Virus record (IMG/VR): IMGVR_UViG_3300021438_000048
Coordinates: 1-33,873 of that record
Direction: 5' to 3' (one strand)
From: a virus
Length of the DNA stretch: 33,873 bases
The notes under the pieces are model-generated. The model was given only the letters and a program-made list of their open reading frames with translations, did not search any database and was not told the DNA's origin. The position numbers and the translations under genes were made by a program. Positions 14,313 through 23,710 of the stretch are shown here, piece after piece; position 1 is the stretch's first letter, and each line of letters opens with the position of its first letter.

Positions 14313-15650
14313 TTATACTAAGTATCTAACAATAATTATACCTGAACCGCCGTTACCACCTGCAGTGATATTTCCACCACCTGCTCCACCGCCACCAGTG
14401 TTAGGAAGACCAGAGTTAGCATTGCCTGCACCACCGCCGCCATAACCACCAGCACCTGCTGATGCACCTTGTATTGTGGAAGAACCACCGCCACCACCTG
14501 CATAGTAAACAGTTCCGCTTACATTATGACCAGTTGTTGTTGCAAGACCCCAAGATGAATATGCAGATGAACCTACGCCACCTGCACCAGATTGTGAACC
14601 AACTGCTGTTTGTCCTGCAGCACCTGCACCACCACCACCACCTGCTGGGTATGGAGATGCGAAGCCAGCAATACCATTACCACCAGCATTACCTTGTCCA
14701 GCAGTTCCTGCGCTTCCTGCGTTTCCTGGATAACCACCACCACCAGATCCACCTACGCCTGAACCGTAACCACCACCATCACCTTTACCACCACCTATTA
14801 CAGTAGTTAAAGATCCAAATTGTGAGTTACCACCAACAGAACCGCTTGCATTTGAACCACCTGCAGCACCTGCTGCACCAACAGTACAAGTATAAGAAGT
14901 TGCGCTAGTTAATGCTTGTGCGGTAAAACCTAATAAACCACCTGCGCCTGCACCACCAGCGCCATTGCCACCACCGCCACCGCCGCCGCCTGCTACAACT
15001 AATACATCAGCAGTTAATGCTTTAAGCGGAGTAAATGAACCTGAGTATTTGAAAGCGTGGTACCAGTAAGTACCATCAGTAGTAATGACATCTCCACCTG
15101 AAGCGTATGGGACTGAAGTATTTTGAGTGCTACTATTAGAGATGCCGTATAGGTAGAAGGTTGAGAATTCTTGAATTGTTTGTCCGCCACCATACGGTCT
15201 AATGGTTATAGATGTTATTGCGGCAGTAACTCCACTAAGAGTACCGCTAAAAAAAGCGTAACCAGTAGTTCCATTGTTTTCTGCTACTGCATCTGCAGAT
15301 AAACCTTTAGCATTACTAGATGTATAATTAGGAAGATAAAATTCTCCATTGCTAAAAATGCTTGCAGTTGCATTTGCGCCATCTGTTTCGCCAATATACA
15401 TATCAGCGGCAGAACCACTGGTATTGCTTGCAGCACTAGAACCAGTACCAAATGCTGTACGCCAAGAATAACCAGATGTAGTTGAATTAAACTGAACACC
15501 CATTGATTGTCCAACTGAAGCATTATCAGTTCTGCAAGTGTAAACAACTTTTAAATCAGTAAAGGTTTGAGGGATATTAGAGAAGGTGATGCTAGATGCG
15601 CCACCTGATCCTACGGTTTGCTTAGCGATAAGCGACATTGTTGTTGCCAT
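14313..15650 (-). CDS. Two-domain adhesin-like tail protein (beta domain plus glycine-rich domain)
   Basis: The 445-residue protein has an N-terminal beta-sandwich-like domain (about 1-170) with the phrases ITFSNIPQTFTDLKVVY, MGVQFNSTTSGYSW and ITSITIRPYGGG...FYLYGIS. A linker with YWYHAFKYSGSFTP and ADVLVVAGGG follows, then some 220 residues with long Gly runs, ending IIIVRYLV. The N-terminal module recurs in the genes at 15650 and 16962, the glycine-rich one at 15650 and 8040. Likely a receptor-binding or fibre-tip protein. The start shares TAATG with the preceding stop. Confidence 0.72.
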   Translation of the reverse strand: MATTMSLIAKQTVGSGGASSITFSNIPQTFTDLKVVYTCRTDNASVGQSMGVQFNSTTSGYSWRTAFGTGSSAASNTSGSAADMYIGETDGANATASIFSNGEFYLPNYTSSNAKGLSADAVAENNGTTGYAFFSGTLSGVTAAITSITIRPYGGGQTIQEFSTFYLYGISNSSTQNTSVPYASGGDVITTDGTYWYHAFKYSGSFTPLKALTADVLVVAGGGGGGGGNGAGGAGAGGLLGFTAQALTSATSYTCTVGAAGAAGGSNASGSVGGNSQFGSLTTVIGGGKGDGGGYGSGVGGSGGGGYPGNAGSAGTAGQGNAGGNGIAGFASPYPAGGGGGAGAAGQTAVGSQSGAGGVGSSAYSSWGLATTTGHNVSGTVYYAGGGGGSSTIQGASAGAGGYGGGGAGNANSGLPNTGGGGAGGGNITAGGNGGSGIIIVRYLV

Positions 15651-16960
15651 TAGTTTGCGTACCTCACAATCACAATACCTGAACCGCCAGTACCGCCATA
15701 ATAAATGTTATAACCTCTAGTTCCACCACCGCCTGAACCAGTGTTAGCAATACCATTTGTTGCAGAACTAGTATTTAATCCACCAGTTCCACCACCACCA
15801 GCACCGCCTGAACCAACAGCACCGTCACCGCCACCGCCACCACCGCCTGCGTAGTATCCAGATACACCAGTTGAAGTTGCAGTTGCCCAAGAAGACCAAG
15901 TATTTAAACCTGGACCACCGTTTGTACCACCACTACCGCTTGTTGCATTAACACCTTGACCGCCAGCACCACCGCCACCAGTTGCTGCATAAGCAGAAGC
16001 ACCCGCAATGTTACCGCCTTTAAAACCATAGCCAGTAGCGCCACCTGAATTACCCTGTGTTGCAGAACCACCCACACCAGATCCGCCATTGTATGCAGCG
16101 CCGCCGCCAGAACCACCGTTAATAGGAGTAGGATCATTATTGTAAGCACCGCCACCGCCACCGTTGGAAGTTATATTATCAAATACAGAATTTCCACCAA
16201 CACCACCAGCAGTAATTGCACCACTTGTTCCACCAGCACCTACAGTGCAAGTGATACCAACACCTGAAGTTAATGAACGACCTGCTTGATATGAAACACC
16301 ACCTGCTCCACCACCGCCACCAACATAGGCTCCGCCACCGCCACCGCCTGCAATAACTAATACATCTGCTGTTAATGCTTGTGATGGAGTAAAGGTTCCT
16401 GATGAAGTAAAGACGTGATATGTGTAATTAACATCGTGGTAAATAGTTCCACCACTTGCTTTAGCGGCCCAGTCTGGAAGTGCTTTGATACCGTAAAGAG
16501 TAGCAGTAGATCCTGAACCAAAAGAACCTGAACTTAATTTTAAAGTTATTGAATTAATTATTGCGGTAGAACGCCAAGTATTTGCATTGGCACTTACTAA
16601 AAAATTAGAAACAGAACCTCTTGAAATAACTGATTTGTATGTTGTATTGTTTGAATAATTTTGAATATTAATTATATAAGGCATTGGAGAAGAAGTGTTA
16701 ACGTTACCTACATAACAATAAGTGTATCCAGTATTACGATTTGAATAAGCACCGCTACCGTCTGCATATATATTCGTATTTGTGTAATTGCCAGCAGTAT
16801 CTCCATTAAATTGCACACCAACTTCTTGTGAAGAAGTAGTGCCAAATAAATTAGTAACTAAAACTAAGTCAGTATATGTAGATGGAATTGATGACATTAC
16901 TAAAGTTGATGTTCCTGAAAGAGTAACAGTTGCTAAAGGTACATAAGTTGTGGTTGCCAT
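15650..16960 (-). CDS. Two-domain adhesin-like tail protein (paralogue)
   Basis: The 436-residue protein has the same architecture as its downstream neighbour. There is an N-terminal domain (LVMSSIPSTYTDLVLV, VGVQFNGDTAGNY, WRSTAIINSITLKLSSG, LYGIKA), then YTYHVFTSSGTFTP and ADVLVIAGGGGGG, and a Gly-rich C-terminal half ending IVIVRYAN. The sequences have diverged clearly, especially in the Gly-rich loops, as expected for receptor-facing segments. The two genes are coupled by TAATG. Assignment as adhesin is by composition and context. Confidence 0.72.
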   Translation of the reverse strand: MATTTYVPLATVTLSGTSTLVMSSIPSTYTDLVLVTNLFGTTSSQEVGVQFNGDTAGNYTNTNIYADGSGAYSNRNTGYTYCYVGNVNTSSPMPYIINIQNYSNNTTYKSVISRGSVSNFLVSANANTWRSTAIINSITLKLSSGSFGSGSTATLYGIKALPDWAAKASGGTIYHDVNYTYHVFTSSGTFTPSQALTADVLVIAGGGGGGAYVGGGGGAGGVSYQAGRSLTSGVGITCTVGAGGTSGAITAGGVGGNSVFDNITSNGGGGGAYNNDPTPINGGSGGGAAYNGGSGVGGSATQGNSGGATGYGFKGGNIAGASAYAATGGGGAGGQGVNATSGSGGTNGGPGLNTWSSWATATSTGVSGYYAGGGGGGGDGAVGSGGAGGGGTGGLNTSSATNGIANTGSGGGGTRGYNIYYGGTGGSGIVIVRYAN

Positions 16961-16961
16961 A

Positions 16962-17594
16962 TCAGCCTTTCACGCCGTACAAGGCGAATTGACTATATTG
17001 AATAAAATTAGAACCACTTTGCCTATTAAATGTTATAGAAGTTACTGCGCTAGTATTTCTCCAGTTAGATGAATACATTTGAATAAACCCGCCATAACCA
17101 CTTACCGTTCCATTAACATCAAATCCACTTAATGAACGAGTGGTTTTATATTTATTTGTGTCAGCATAATCTAAAATATCTACAATAGATGCTGTAAATA
17201 CATTTGATGCAGCACTAGAAGATAATGTTCCAGTTCTAACATCAGTATTATTTGCAGCACTTCCTGAAGAAGCAGAAGATCCGTTACCTTCTAAAGAGTG
17301 AAAAGAATAGTTAGATCCTGTATCACTGTTTAAAGTAACAAACATATTATCAATAGCGTAAGTTGGTCTATCAGTTGCTGCAAGTATTCTGATTTGTAAA
17401 TGCTTATATCCATTAGAAGGAATACCAGTAAAGGTAACTGTAGAAACACCGCCTGCTCCTACTGTATAGGTAGCCAAAGCGTCAAATGAACCTGTTGGAC
17501 TAAACGGTGTATAGACCGCAGTGCCATCCCAAAAATTACTAGACTTTGGAAGTCTGTTACCAATTCGTGCTAATGAGCCGAATCTTACAGCCAC
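16962..17594 (-). CDS. Beta-domain-only relative of the adhesin proteins
   Basis: The 210-residue protein carries the same beta module as the N-termini of the two proteins downstream: VTFTGIPSNGYKHLQIRI, VTLNSDTGSNYSF, SLEGNGSSASSG, WRNTSAVTSITFNRQSG and FALYGVKG. It then stops, with no glycine-rich domain. It starts with GTG, overlapping the previous stop as TAGTG. It may be a structural base or head fibre to which other modules attach. Confidence 0.7.
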   Translation of the reverse strand: MAVRFGSLARIGNRLPKSSNFWDGTAVYTPFSPTGSFDALATYTVGAGGVSTVTFTGIPSNGYKHLQIRILAATDRPTYAIDNMFVTLNSDTGSNYSFHSLEGNGSSASSGSAANNTDVRTGTLSSSAASNVFTASIVDILDYADTNKYKTTRSLSGFDVNGTVSGYGGFIQMYSSNWRNTSAVTSITFNRQSGSNFIQYSQFALYGVKG

Positions 17595-17923
17595 TAGGCT
17601 ATCTCGCTTCCAAATGCACTAAAAGATAAATTTGTATTTGCTGCATAAACTGTTACAACGTCTGTTGCTGCCAGTGCTATTCCAAGTGTTAATGCTGTTG
17701 TGTCATTAGCAGCGATAGCAATATCGTAGGCAACATAATGTTGTGCCGCTAGTGTAGCACCTGCTGGGCGTACTGCTATGCGATAAGAAGCAGAGGTTGA
17801 TCCTTGATTACATACAGTAATTGTTGAGATCACCGCTTGTGTAGCAGATGGCACTGTGTACAGTGTTGTAGCCGTTGTTGCTGATGGATTGGATTGACCC
17901 AATACTTTGTAAGTTGTTGCCAT
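17594..17923 (-). CDS. Small beta-rich virion protein
   Basis: The 109-residue protein (MATTYKVLGQSNPSATTATT start; VPSATQAVISTITVCNQG; YDIAIAANDTTALTLGIALA; ending FSAFGSEIA) has the pattern of a small single beta-sandwich domain found in many phages beside collagen-like and fibre proteins, possibly a fibre or capsid decoration subunit. No motif suggesting enzyme activity. Coupled to the next gene by TAGTG. Confidence 0.7.
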   Translation of the reverse strand: MATTYKVLGQSNPSATTATTLYTVPSATQAVISTITVCNQGSTSASYRIAVRPAGATLAAQHYVAYDIAIAANDTTALTLGIALAATDVVTVYAANTNLSFSAFGSEIA

Positions 17924-17926
17924 TGC

Positions 17927-19335
<1,409 letters not shown>

Positions 19336-19343
19336 TGGTTCTC

Positions 19344-19601
19344 CTAGACGTTAGTGATGTATTGGCCGTAGCCTGCGGCTGTTAAAATGTCATACTCTGC
19401 TTGGGACAAATAATATTCGTGTCCACCTAAATAAAAGTAATCTGCTTCTTGTGATTCTAAAACTGATGGTGTGCGTTGACGCACTACTGCTGTTCCGTAA
19501 ACTAAAAGACTGTCGTTTCTATCTATCTTGTAGCGATAAAATAATCTACCAAAACCAGCAGGTCCTTCTTTGACTGTTGGAGTTCTTAATAGATATGCCA
19601 C
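19344..19601 (-). CDS. Small conserved structural protein, unknown
   Basis: The 85-residue protein (MAYLLRTPTVKEGPAGFGRL; RYKIDRNDSLLVYG; ending LTAAGYGQYITNV) lies just after the capsid-gene terminator and before the small beta-sandwich protein. Proteins of this kind are common in aquatic phages downstream of the major capsid gene, but I know of no defined role; a head-completion or neck role is possible. Confidence 0.65.
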   Translation of the reverse strand: MAYLLRTPTVKEGPAGFGRLFYRYKIDRNDSLLVYGTAVVRQRTPSVLESQEADYFYLGGHEYYLSQAEYDILTAAGYGQYITNV

Positions 19602-19620
19602 AATTTACCTTTCGTTAGTG

Positions 19621-19648
19621 AAAGACCCCGCCCTAAAGCGGGGCCTTT
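19621..19648 (-). terminator. Terminator after major capsid gene
   Basis: An 11-base-pair stem (AAAGACCCCGC with GCGGGGCCTTT) and 6-base loop sit between the capsid gene and the next gene. The single non-Watson-Crick position becomes a G-U pair only in the minus-strand RNA and an A-C mismatch in the other, so the structure is tuned to the direction of transcription. The U-tract is short (CTTTC), suggesting partial termination. Confidence 0.75.
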
Positions 19649-19665
19649 CTGTTATTTACCTAGAA

Positions 19666-20703
19666 TCAGGAAGCGTTGATTGAAGATGATGACTCAATAC
19701 GAACCAATGCAGCCTCACGGTAACGAGCGAAACCAAGTACGCCGTACCAGCCGATTGGACGGAAACGCATCAACTTGTCAACAATTGGACCGAAGATTAC
19801 GTGTGGTTCTTCAGCAACTGCTTCTGCAAGTGCTTGCTTACCAGCAACTAGAGTACGGAATACACGAACTCCACCTGTTGAGTAAACGTAGTTTGAAGCA
19901 CCCCAAGTACCTGTTGTACCTGTTGAGCCTGAACCGTCAGTTGTGTTGAATAGACGTGGTGACTCTACGAACATTGCGCCTTCGTAAGTACCGATAGTTC
20001 CTGGCCAGAACTCTGCTGCACCAGTCTCTGAGTACTTATGATCGTCACGCCATCCGCCTGAGCCAGTCTCAGCACGAAGATCGTGTGAAACTTCTGGGTG
20101 GATACCACACCAGTAGAACTCGCCTTGGCGAGGAACTACCTTGTTAGCACGTAGTTTCGCTACTGCTAAACGGATATCACGAGACTTGATAACAGAACCT
20201 GAACCGATAGAGGTTTGTGTAGTTCCGTTTGTGTATGAACCAGCATATGTGCTGATTGCTGAACCTGTTGCGCCAGTTTCTGCAATTACGTTTGAACCGA
20301 AGTTCAATTGACGTAATGCAACTGAGTCTAGAGAGTCAGCCATATTGAAAGCGATGATGTCAGCAATTGCTGGATCAACGTCAGACAATGAGAACAATTC
20401 TAACTTGCGAGTTGCAAGAGAAGCGTTACCGTATTCATTAAGTGTTACAGAAACTGTTGTTGTGTTTCCAAGTGCTACTGCATCTGGATCAGTTGTTTCT
20501 GTAAGTGGTGTTGTTGCTTGTGATAGATCTGTGTAGATTTGGAACGCTACAGAAGATCCTGGCATTGCCTGTTGTACTGGGCGCTTATCTGCGACATCAC
20601 GGATAAGAGGAACAGCACGTAGTGCAAATTCAACATAACGATCATAAGCGGTCTGTACTAAAGAAGTACCTAACGAACCACTTGAGGTATCGGTATATGC
20701 CAT
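19666..20703 (-). CDS. Major capsid protein, N4-gp56-like
   Basis: The 345-residue protein shows the layout of the N4-gp56-type HK97-fold capsid family. It has an N-terminal helix (VQTAYDRYVEFALRAVPLIR), then RPVQQAMPGSSVAFQIYTD and TTVSVTLNEYGNASLATRKL, a helical spine region, RDIRLAVAKLRANKVVP, YWCGIHPEVSHDLRAE, and a C-terminal GWYGVLGFARYREAALVRIE. It would form the icosahedral shell. The neighbouring upstream gene is scaffold-like, and a terminator follows directly, a common way to set high capsid expression. An AGAGGTG ribosome-binding site precedes the ATG. Confidence 0.9.
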   Translation of the reverse strand: MAYTDTSSGSLGTSLVQTAYDRYVEFALRAVPLIRDVADKRPVQQAMPGSSVAFQIYTDLSQATTPLTETTDPDAVALGNTTTVSVTLNEYGNASLATRKLELFSLSDVDPAIADIIAFNMADSLDSVALRQLNFGSNVIAETGATGSAISTYAGSYTNGTTQTSIGSGSVIKSRDIRLAVAKLRANKVVPRQGEFYWCGIHPEVSHDLRAETGSGGWRDDHKYSETGAAEFWPGTIGTYEGAMFVESPRLFNTTDGSGSTGTTGTWGASNYVYSTGGVRVFRTLVAGKQALAEAVAEEPHVIFGPIVDKLMRFRPIGWYGVLGFARYREAALVRIESSSSINAS

Positions 20704-20752
20704 TTGTTCACCTCTTTCTTTGGGTGTTTATTGTGCTTGGATGGGTTAGTTG

Positions 20753-21238
20753 TTACCGACGACGGTTCATACTTTGACCAAAGACCAACATATCTAGTTC
20801 TTCTTTAGAAGCGGTACCAGATACTTTCGCAAGCAAATCAGCATCCCTTACAGGAGTATTTGCATTTTGCGTAGCAGCATTGATACGTTGATAGTTTGCT
20901 TTAGTTTGTTCTTTTACTTCGTCGGCTGGAGCAGCCTCAGACTTAGATAAACCGAACACATCACTATGTTCATTTAACCAAGCGTCAATCTGCTCTGGAG
21001 CAGTGACGTCGCTAGGTATAAACTTAGCGATCTTGTCAGGAACTCCTTTTGAGGCCAATACTTCTTTAAGAGAACGATTACGTAGATCGGATTGAATTGT
21101 TGCCAATTGCTCAGCAAGTTCTTTCTTTTCTTTCTCTGCTCGCTTTAACGCTTTGCGTAAGTTAGCAGGACCATTAGCATCAACCTCTGGGGTTGGTTCT
21201 AGGTCTAGATCGTCTTCATCATCATATTGGTTTGCCAT
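20753..21238 (-). CDS. Scaffold-like capsid assembly protein
   Basis: The 161-residue protein starts at an ATG with GGGAG six bases ahead; an in-frame longer start at 21328 has no such site. It has a very acidic start (DDEDDLDLEPTPEVD), a coiled coil at about 24-58 (LRKALKRAEKEKKELAEQLA), a helical middle with VPDKIAKFIPSDVT, and a charged C-terminus ending SMNRRR. Acidic, helical and directly upstream of the capsid gene is the standard profile of a scaffolding protein that directs procapsid assembly. Confidence 0.82.
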   Translation of the reverse strand: MANQYDDEDDLDLEPTPEVDANGPANLRKALKRAEKEKKELAEQLATIQSDLRNRSLKEVLASKGVPDKIAKFIPSDVTAPEQIDAWLNEHSDVFGLSKSEAAPADEVKEQTKANYQRINAATQNANTPVRDADLLAKVSGTASKEELDMLVFGQSMNRRR

Positions 21239-21361
21239 TTGGCACTCCCTTTCGTGTTTGTTTGTCGCAGACCTCAACGTCCTACAGGGGAATAGGGGTT
21301 GGCTTCTACTACCAGTTTTTAGGTACACAGTTAGATACTGGTTGATCTAACTGGAATCTAT
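21239..21361 (-). promoter_or_regulatory. Gap before scaffold and capsid genes with competing hairpins
   Basis: About 120 bases without a gene in an otherwise gapless operon. It contains a perfect 8-base inverted repeat (CAGTTAGA at 21328-21335 with TCTAACTG at 21346-21353). An alternative 6-base pairing (ACCAGT at 21311-21316 with ACTGGT at 21337-21342) uses the loop of the first. No U-tract follows, so it is not a typical terminator. A processing site, mRNA stabiliser or control element for the capsid genes is possible. No convincing -35/-10 pair seen. Confidence 0.45.
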
Positions 21362-22510
21362 TTACAGGATGCCTGTTTGTTCTACGCCTAGACTTCCTTT
21401 ATCAAGTCCAGAACTACCACCAAACGATCCTTTTTCTAAGTTGGCTAAACGTTCACGTTCTGCAGCAGCAGCACCTGCGCCTGCTCCACCAAAGGCTTCT
21501 TGCATACCTTGTGCAGTGTTGTATTTACCACCATAAATATTTGCTAATATATTTGTTTCTGATGCAAGTCCTTTAGACTTAGCAAACGCTTCAGCCTGCT
21601 TAGCGTATGAAAGATCAGCGCCGCCAAGTTGTTGTGCAACTTGTGCAGCACCAGTATCGTAGCCTGCATTTGCTGCAGCGATAGCAGCAGTATTCTTGCT
21701 TGCCAATTGATTAAGGATCTGTTCACCCTTAGTTGGATCAAGTAAGTATGCAGTTGTAGCGGCTGTATCTAAACCGTAGTAATCTCTTAGTTGTTGACGT
21801 AATGCTGGATCAGTTAATTGAACTGCAGACTGTGCTGCTTGAACACGATCTGCTAATTCAGATGCTGATAAGTCATTAGTAATAAATGTTTTGTAATCTT
21901 CTGGGCTGTCATAGAATCCTGCTGGCAATCCATAGGATTGCATAATTTGTTTGTAGCCAGATTCTAATTTCATAATTTCACCCTCAGTAAGAGGTTGCAA
22001 TCCATTTTTAATTCTGGCTGTATTGGTTTCACCAAAACGCTTTTGATATGTTGGTGTTTTAGTTAATGCTAGATAGTAACCATCTGAAGTTGTAGGTGCA
22101 TCTTCAGATTTAACTAGGCTTAACATTTCATCTGCAAGGTCTCCAAGACCTTCAGCAACTAAACCTGCCTTAAATTCTTCAAAGGCTCCCATAGATTTAG
22201 ATGTATCTACAGAACCTGTTGATCCTGTTAATCCACCAGTAACGCCACCCGTAGATCCAGAAGCACCTGATGCACCTGAGGCGCCAGAAGCACCCGATCC
22301 ACCAGAAGCGCCTGATGCGCCACCAGTCACACCCGCTGGTGTCTCTGGACCTTTAACCCCTGGAATAGTAAATACTTGTCCAGGTTTAATTAAATTTACA
22401 TTTGTGATTTGAGGATTGGCTGCTTGAATTGCTTTAACAGTTGTGTTGTTAGCCTTAGCAATTGCTGAAAGGGTATCACCCTTTTTAACGGTTACTGTTG
22501 TATCTGCCAT
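21362..22510 (-). CDS. LysM-containing virion protein
   Basis: Residues 5-50 are a LysM domain (VTVKKGDTLSAIAKANNTTV, ending VFTIPG), which binds peptidoglycan. A flexible linker of repeated Gly-Ala-Ser (about 62-95) follows, then a helical domain of about 240 residues with YQKRFGETNTARIKNGLQPL, GLPAGFYDSPEDYKTFI and SASELADRVQAAQ, a pattern I recognise from virion proteins of aquatic phages but cannot name. No lytic catalytic motif is visible. Between the large internal protein and the scaffold gene, it may be carried in the virion and contact the cell wall at entry. Coupled to the previous gene by TAATG. Confidence 0.75.
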   Translation of the reverse strand: MADTTVTVKKGDTLSAIAKANNTTVKAIQAANPQITNVNLIKPGQVFTIPGVKGPETPAGVTGGASGASGGSGASGASGASGASGSTGGVTGGLTGSTGSVDTSKSMGAFEEFKAGLVAEGLGDLADEMLSLVKSEDAPTTSDGYYLALTKTPTYQKRFGETNTARIKNGLQPLTEGEIMKLESGYKQIMQSYGLPAGFYDSPEDYKTFITNDLSASELADRVQAAQSAVQLTDPALRQQLRDYYGLDTAATTAYLLDPTKGEQILNQLASKNTAAIAAANAGYDTGAAQVAQQLGGADLSYAKQAEAFAKSKGLASETNILANIYGGKYNTAQGMQEAFGGAGAGAAAAERERLANLEKGSFGGSSGLDKGSLGVEQTGIL

Positions 22511-23709
22511 TACGCCATCCGTCCAAATCGTCTTTTAATATCCATTGATAAACCTTCTAATAGGTTACGAACTTCTGGTGATTTATCAGCACCTGAGTTA
22601 GGATCTGAAAGAATCTTTGATCTAAGTACGTTATCAGCAAGTGTAGATTTACCATCACCTTTTAGATATGCCTGAACATATGGATTATCTAAAGTGATTA
22701 GGTCTTCATTCTTGCCAGTATATTTAGCAACTGTCTTAATACCAGGATCTGCAATCTGACGTAAAGATAAGCCAGCATCTAATGCTGGTGCTAAGTGAGA
22801 GTATTGTGCTAACACATTACCTTTCCATAACTTAGCAATATCATCTAAAGATTTAGTTCCTGCTTCTAAAGCAGCAACATCTTTGGCTGCGTTCATATAA
22901 AGTTTTTTAGTCTTTGGATCTACTACTGATACGCCGTACTCTTGAGCCAGTTGAGTATATTTATCTACTGTGCTGGCTGCTGCTTCAGCAGTTCCTGCTT
23001 CAATACCCTTTGTGTAATTAGTCATCAATTGATCTGTCAACCAATTTGTTGCATCAAATGGATCTGTGCTTGTAGTTAAAGAACCATCTTTGTTACGCTT
23101 TACTACAGTTTGATTTTCCTTCTTTTGGGCTTCAGCATTTAAAGCCTCTATCCAAGTTAACTTCTTACCATTAGCATCCGTAACAGTTGAAGCATAATCA
23201 GCGGCAGTAGGTTGACGATGGAATACATCTTGAAACGCTTTACGGAATACTGCATCACCAGTTGATCCAACATATTCTTTTACATAACGTTGTTCTAGCG
23301 GTGTGGTATCAGTTACATCTTGGCCAAGGCCAGCAGCCTTGTATTCTTTCATCCAAGTTGCAGGATCTTTTTGTGATGTGGCAGAGCCAATTAAAACTTG
23401 TAACCAAGTATTTTGAATAGTGGATAGACTTTTAACATTCTTACTAAGAAGTCCGTATTTAATCATACTGCTACGAATCCTTGCAGCGTTATTAGGATCT
23501 CTAGCGTCCTTGATTAATTGAGCAATAGTTTTTGGACCCTGAGGAGTAGGCACGGTTCTAGCAGTTGCTACCTGTGTACCAGTATTAGGATCTTGTACTG
23601 TTTCGCCAAGTTTTCCAGATGAGTCAGTATAAGCATTATCTAAATTTGTGCCATATGAACCAGCAGTTGTACCGTAGTCTGAAGGTGGTGAGTAATTAAA
23701 AGTTGACAT
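22510..23709 (-). CDS. Structural/internal virion protein, unknown
   Basis: The 399-residue protein starts MSTFNYSPPSDYGTTAGSYG, a flexible Gly/Tyr/Thr-rich region, followed by helical segments (TIAQLIKDARDPNNAARIRS, TWLQVLIGSATSQKDPATWM, VFRKAFQDVFHRQPTAADYA) and ends EVRNLLEGLSMDIKRRFGRMA. Both neighbours are virion proteins with which it overlaps or nearly abuts. Parts of its middle share a style (FxxVFxRxPTAADY) with internal proteins of other aquatic phages. No enzyme motif. Probably an internal or ejected protein. Confidence 0.65.
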   Translation of the reverse strand: MSTFNYSPPSDYGTTAGSYGTNLDNAYTDSSGKLGETVQDPNTGTQVATARTVPTPQGPKTIAQLIKDARDPNNAARIRSSMIKYGLLSKNVKSLSTIQNTWLQVLIGSATSQKDPATWMKEYKAAGLGQDVTDTTPLEQRYVKEYVGSTGDAVFRKAFQDVFHRQPTAADYASTVTDANGKKLTWIEALNAEAQKKENQTVVKRNKDGSLTTSTDPFDATNWLTDQLMTNYTKGIEAGTAEAAASTVDKYTQLAQEYGVSVVDPKTKKLYMNAAKDVAALEAGTKSLDDIAKLWKGNVLAQYSHLAPALDAGLSLRQIADPGIKTVAKYTGKNEDLITLDNPYVQAYLKGDGKSTLADNVLRSKILSDPNSGADKSPEVRNLLEGLSMDIKRRFGRMA

Positions 23710-23710
23710 T

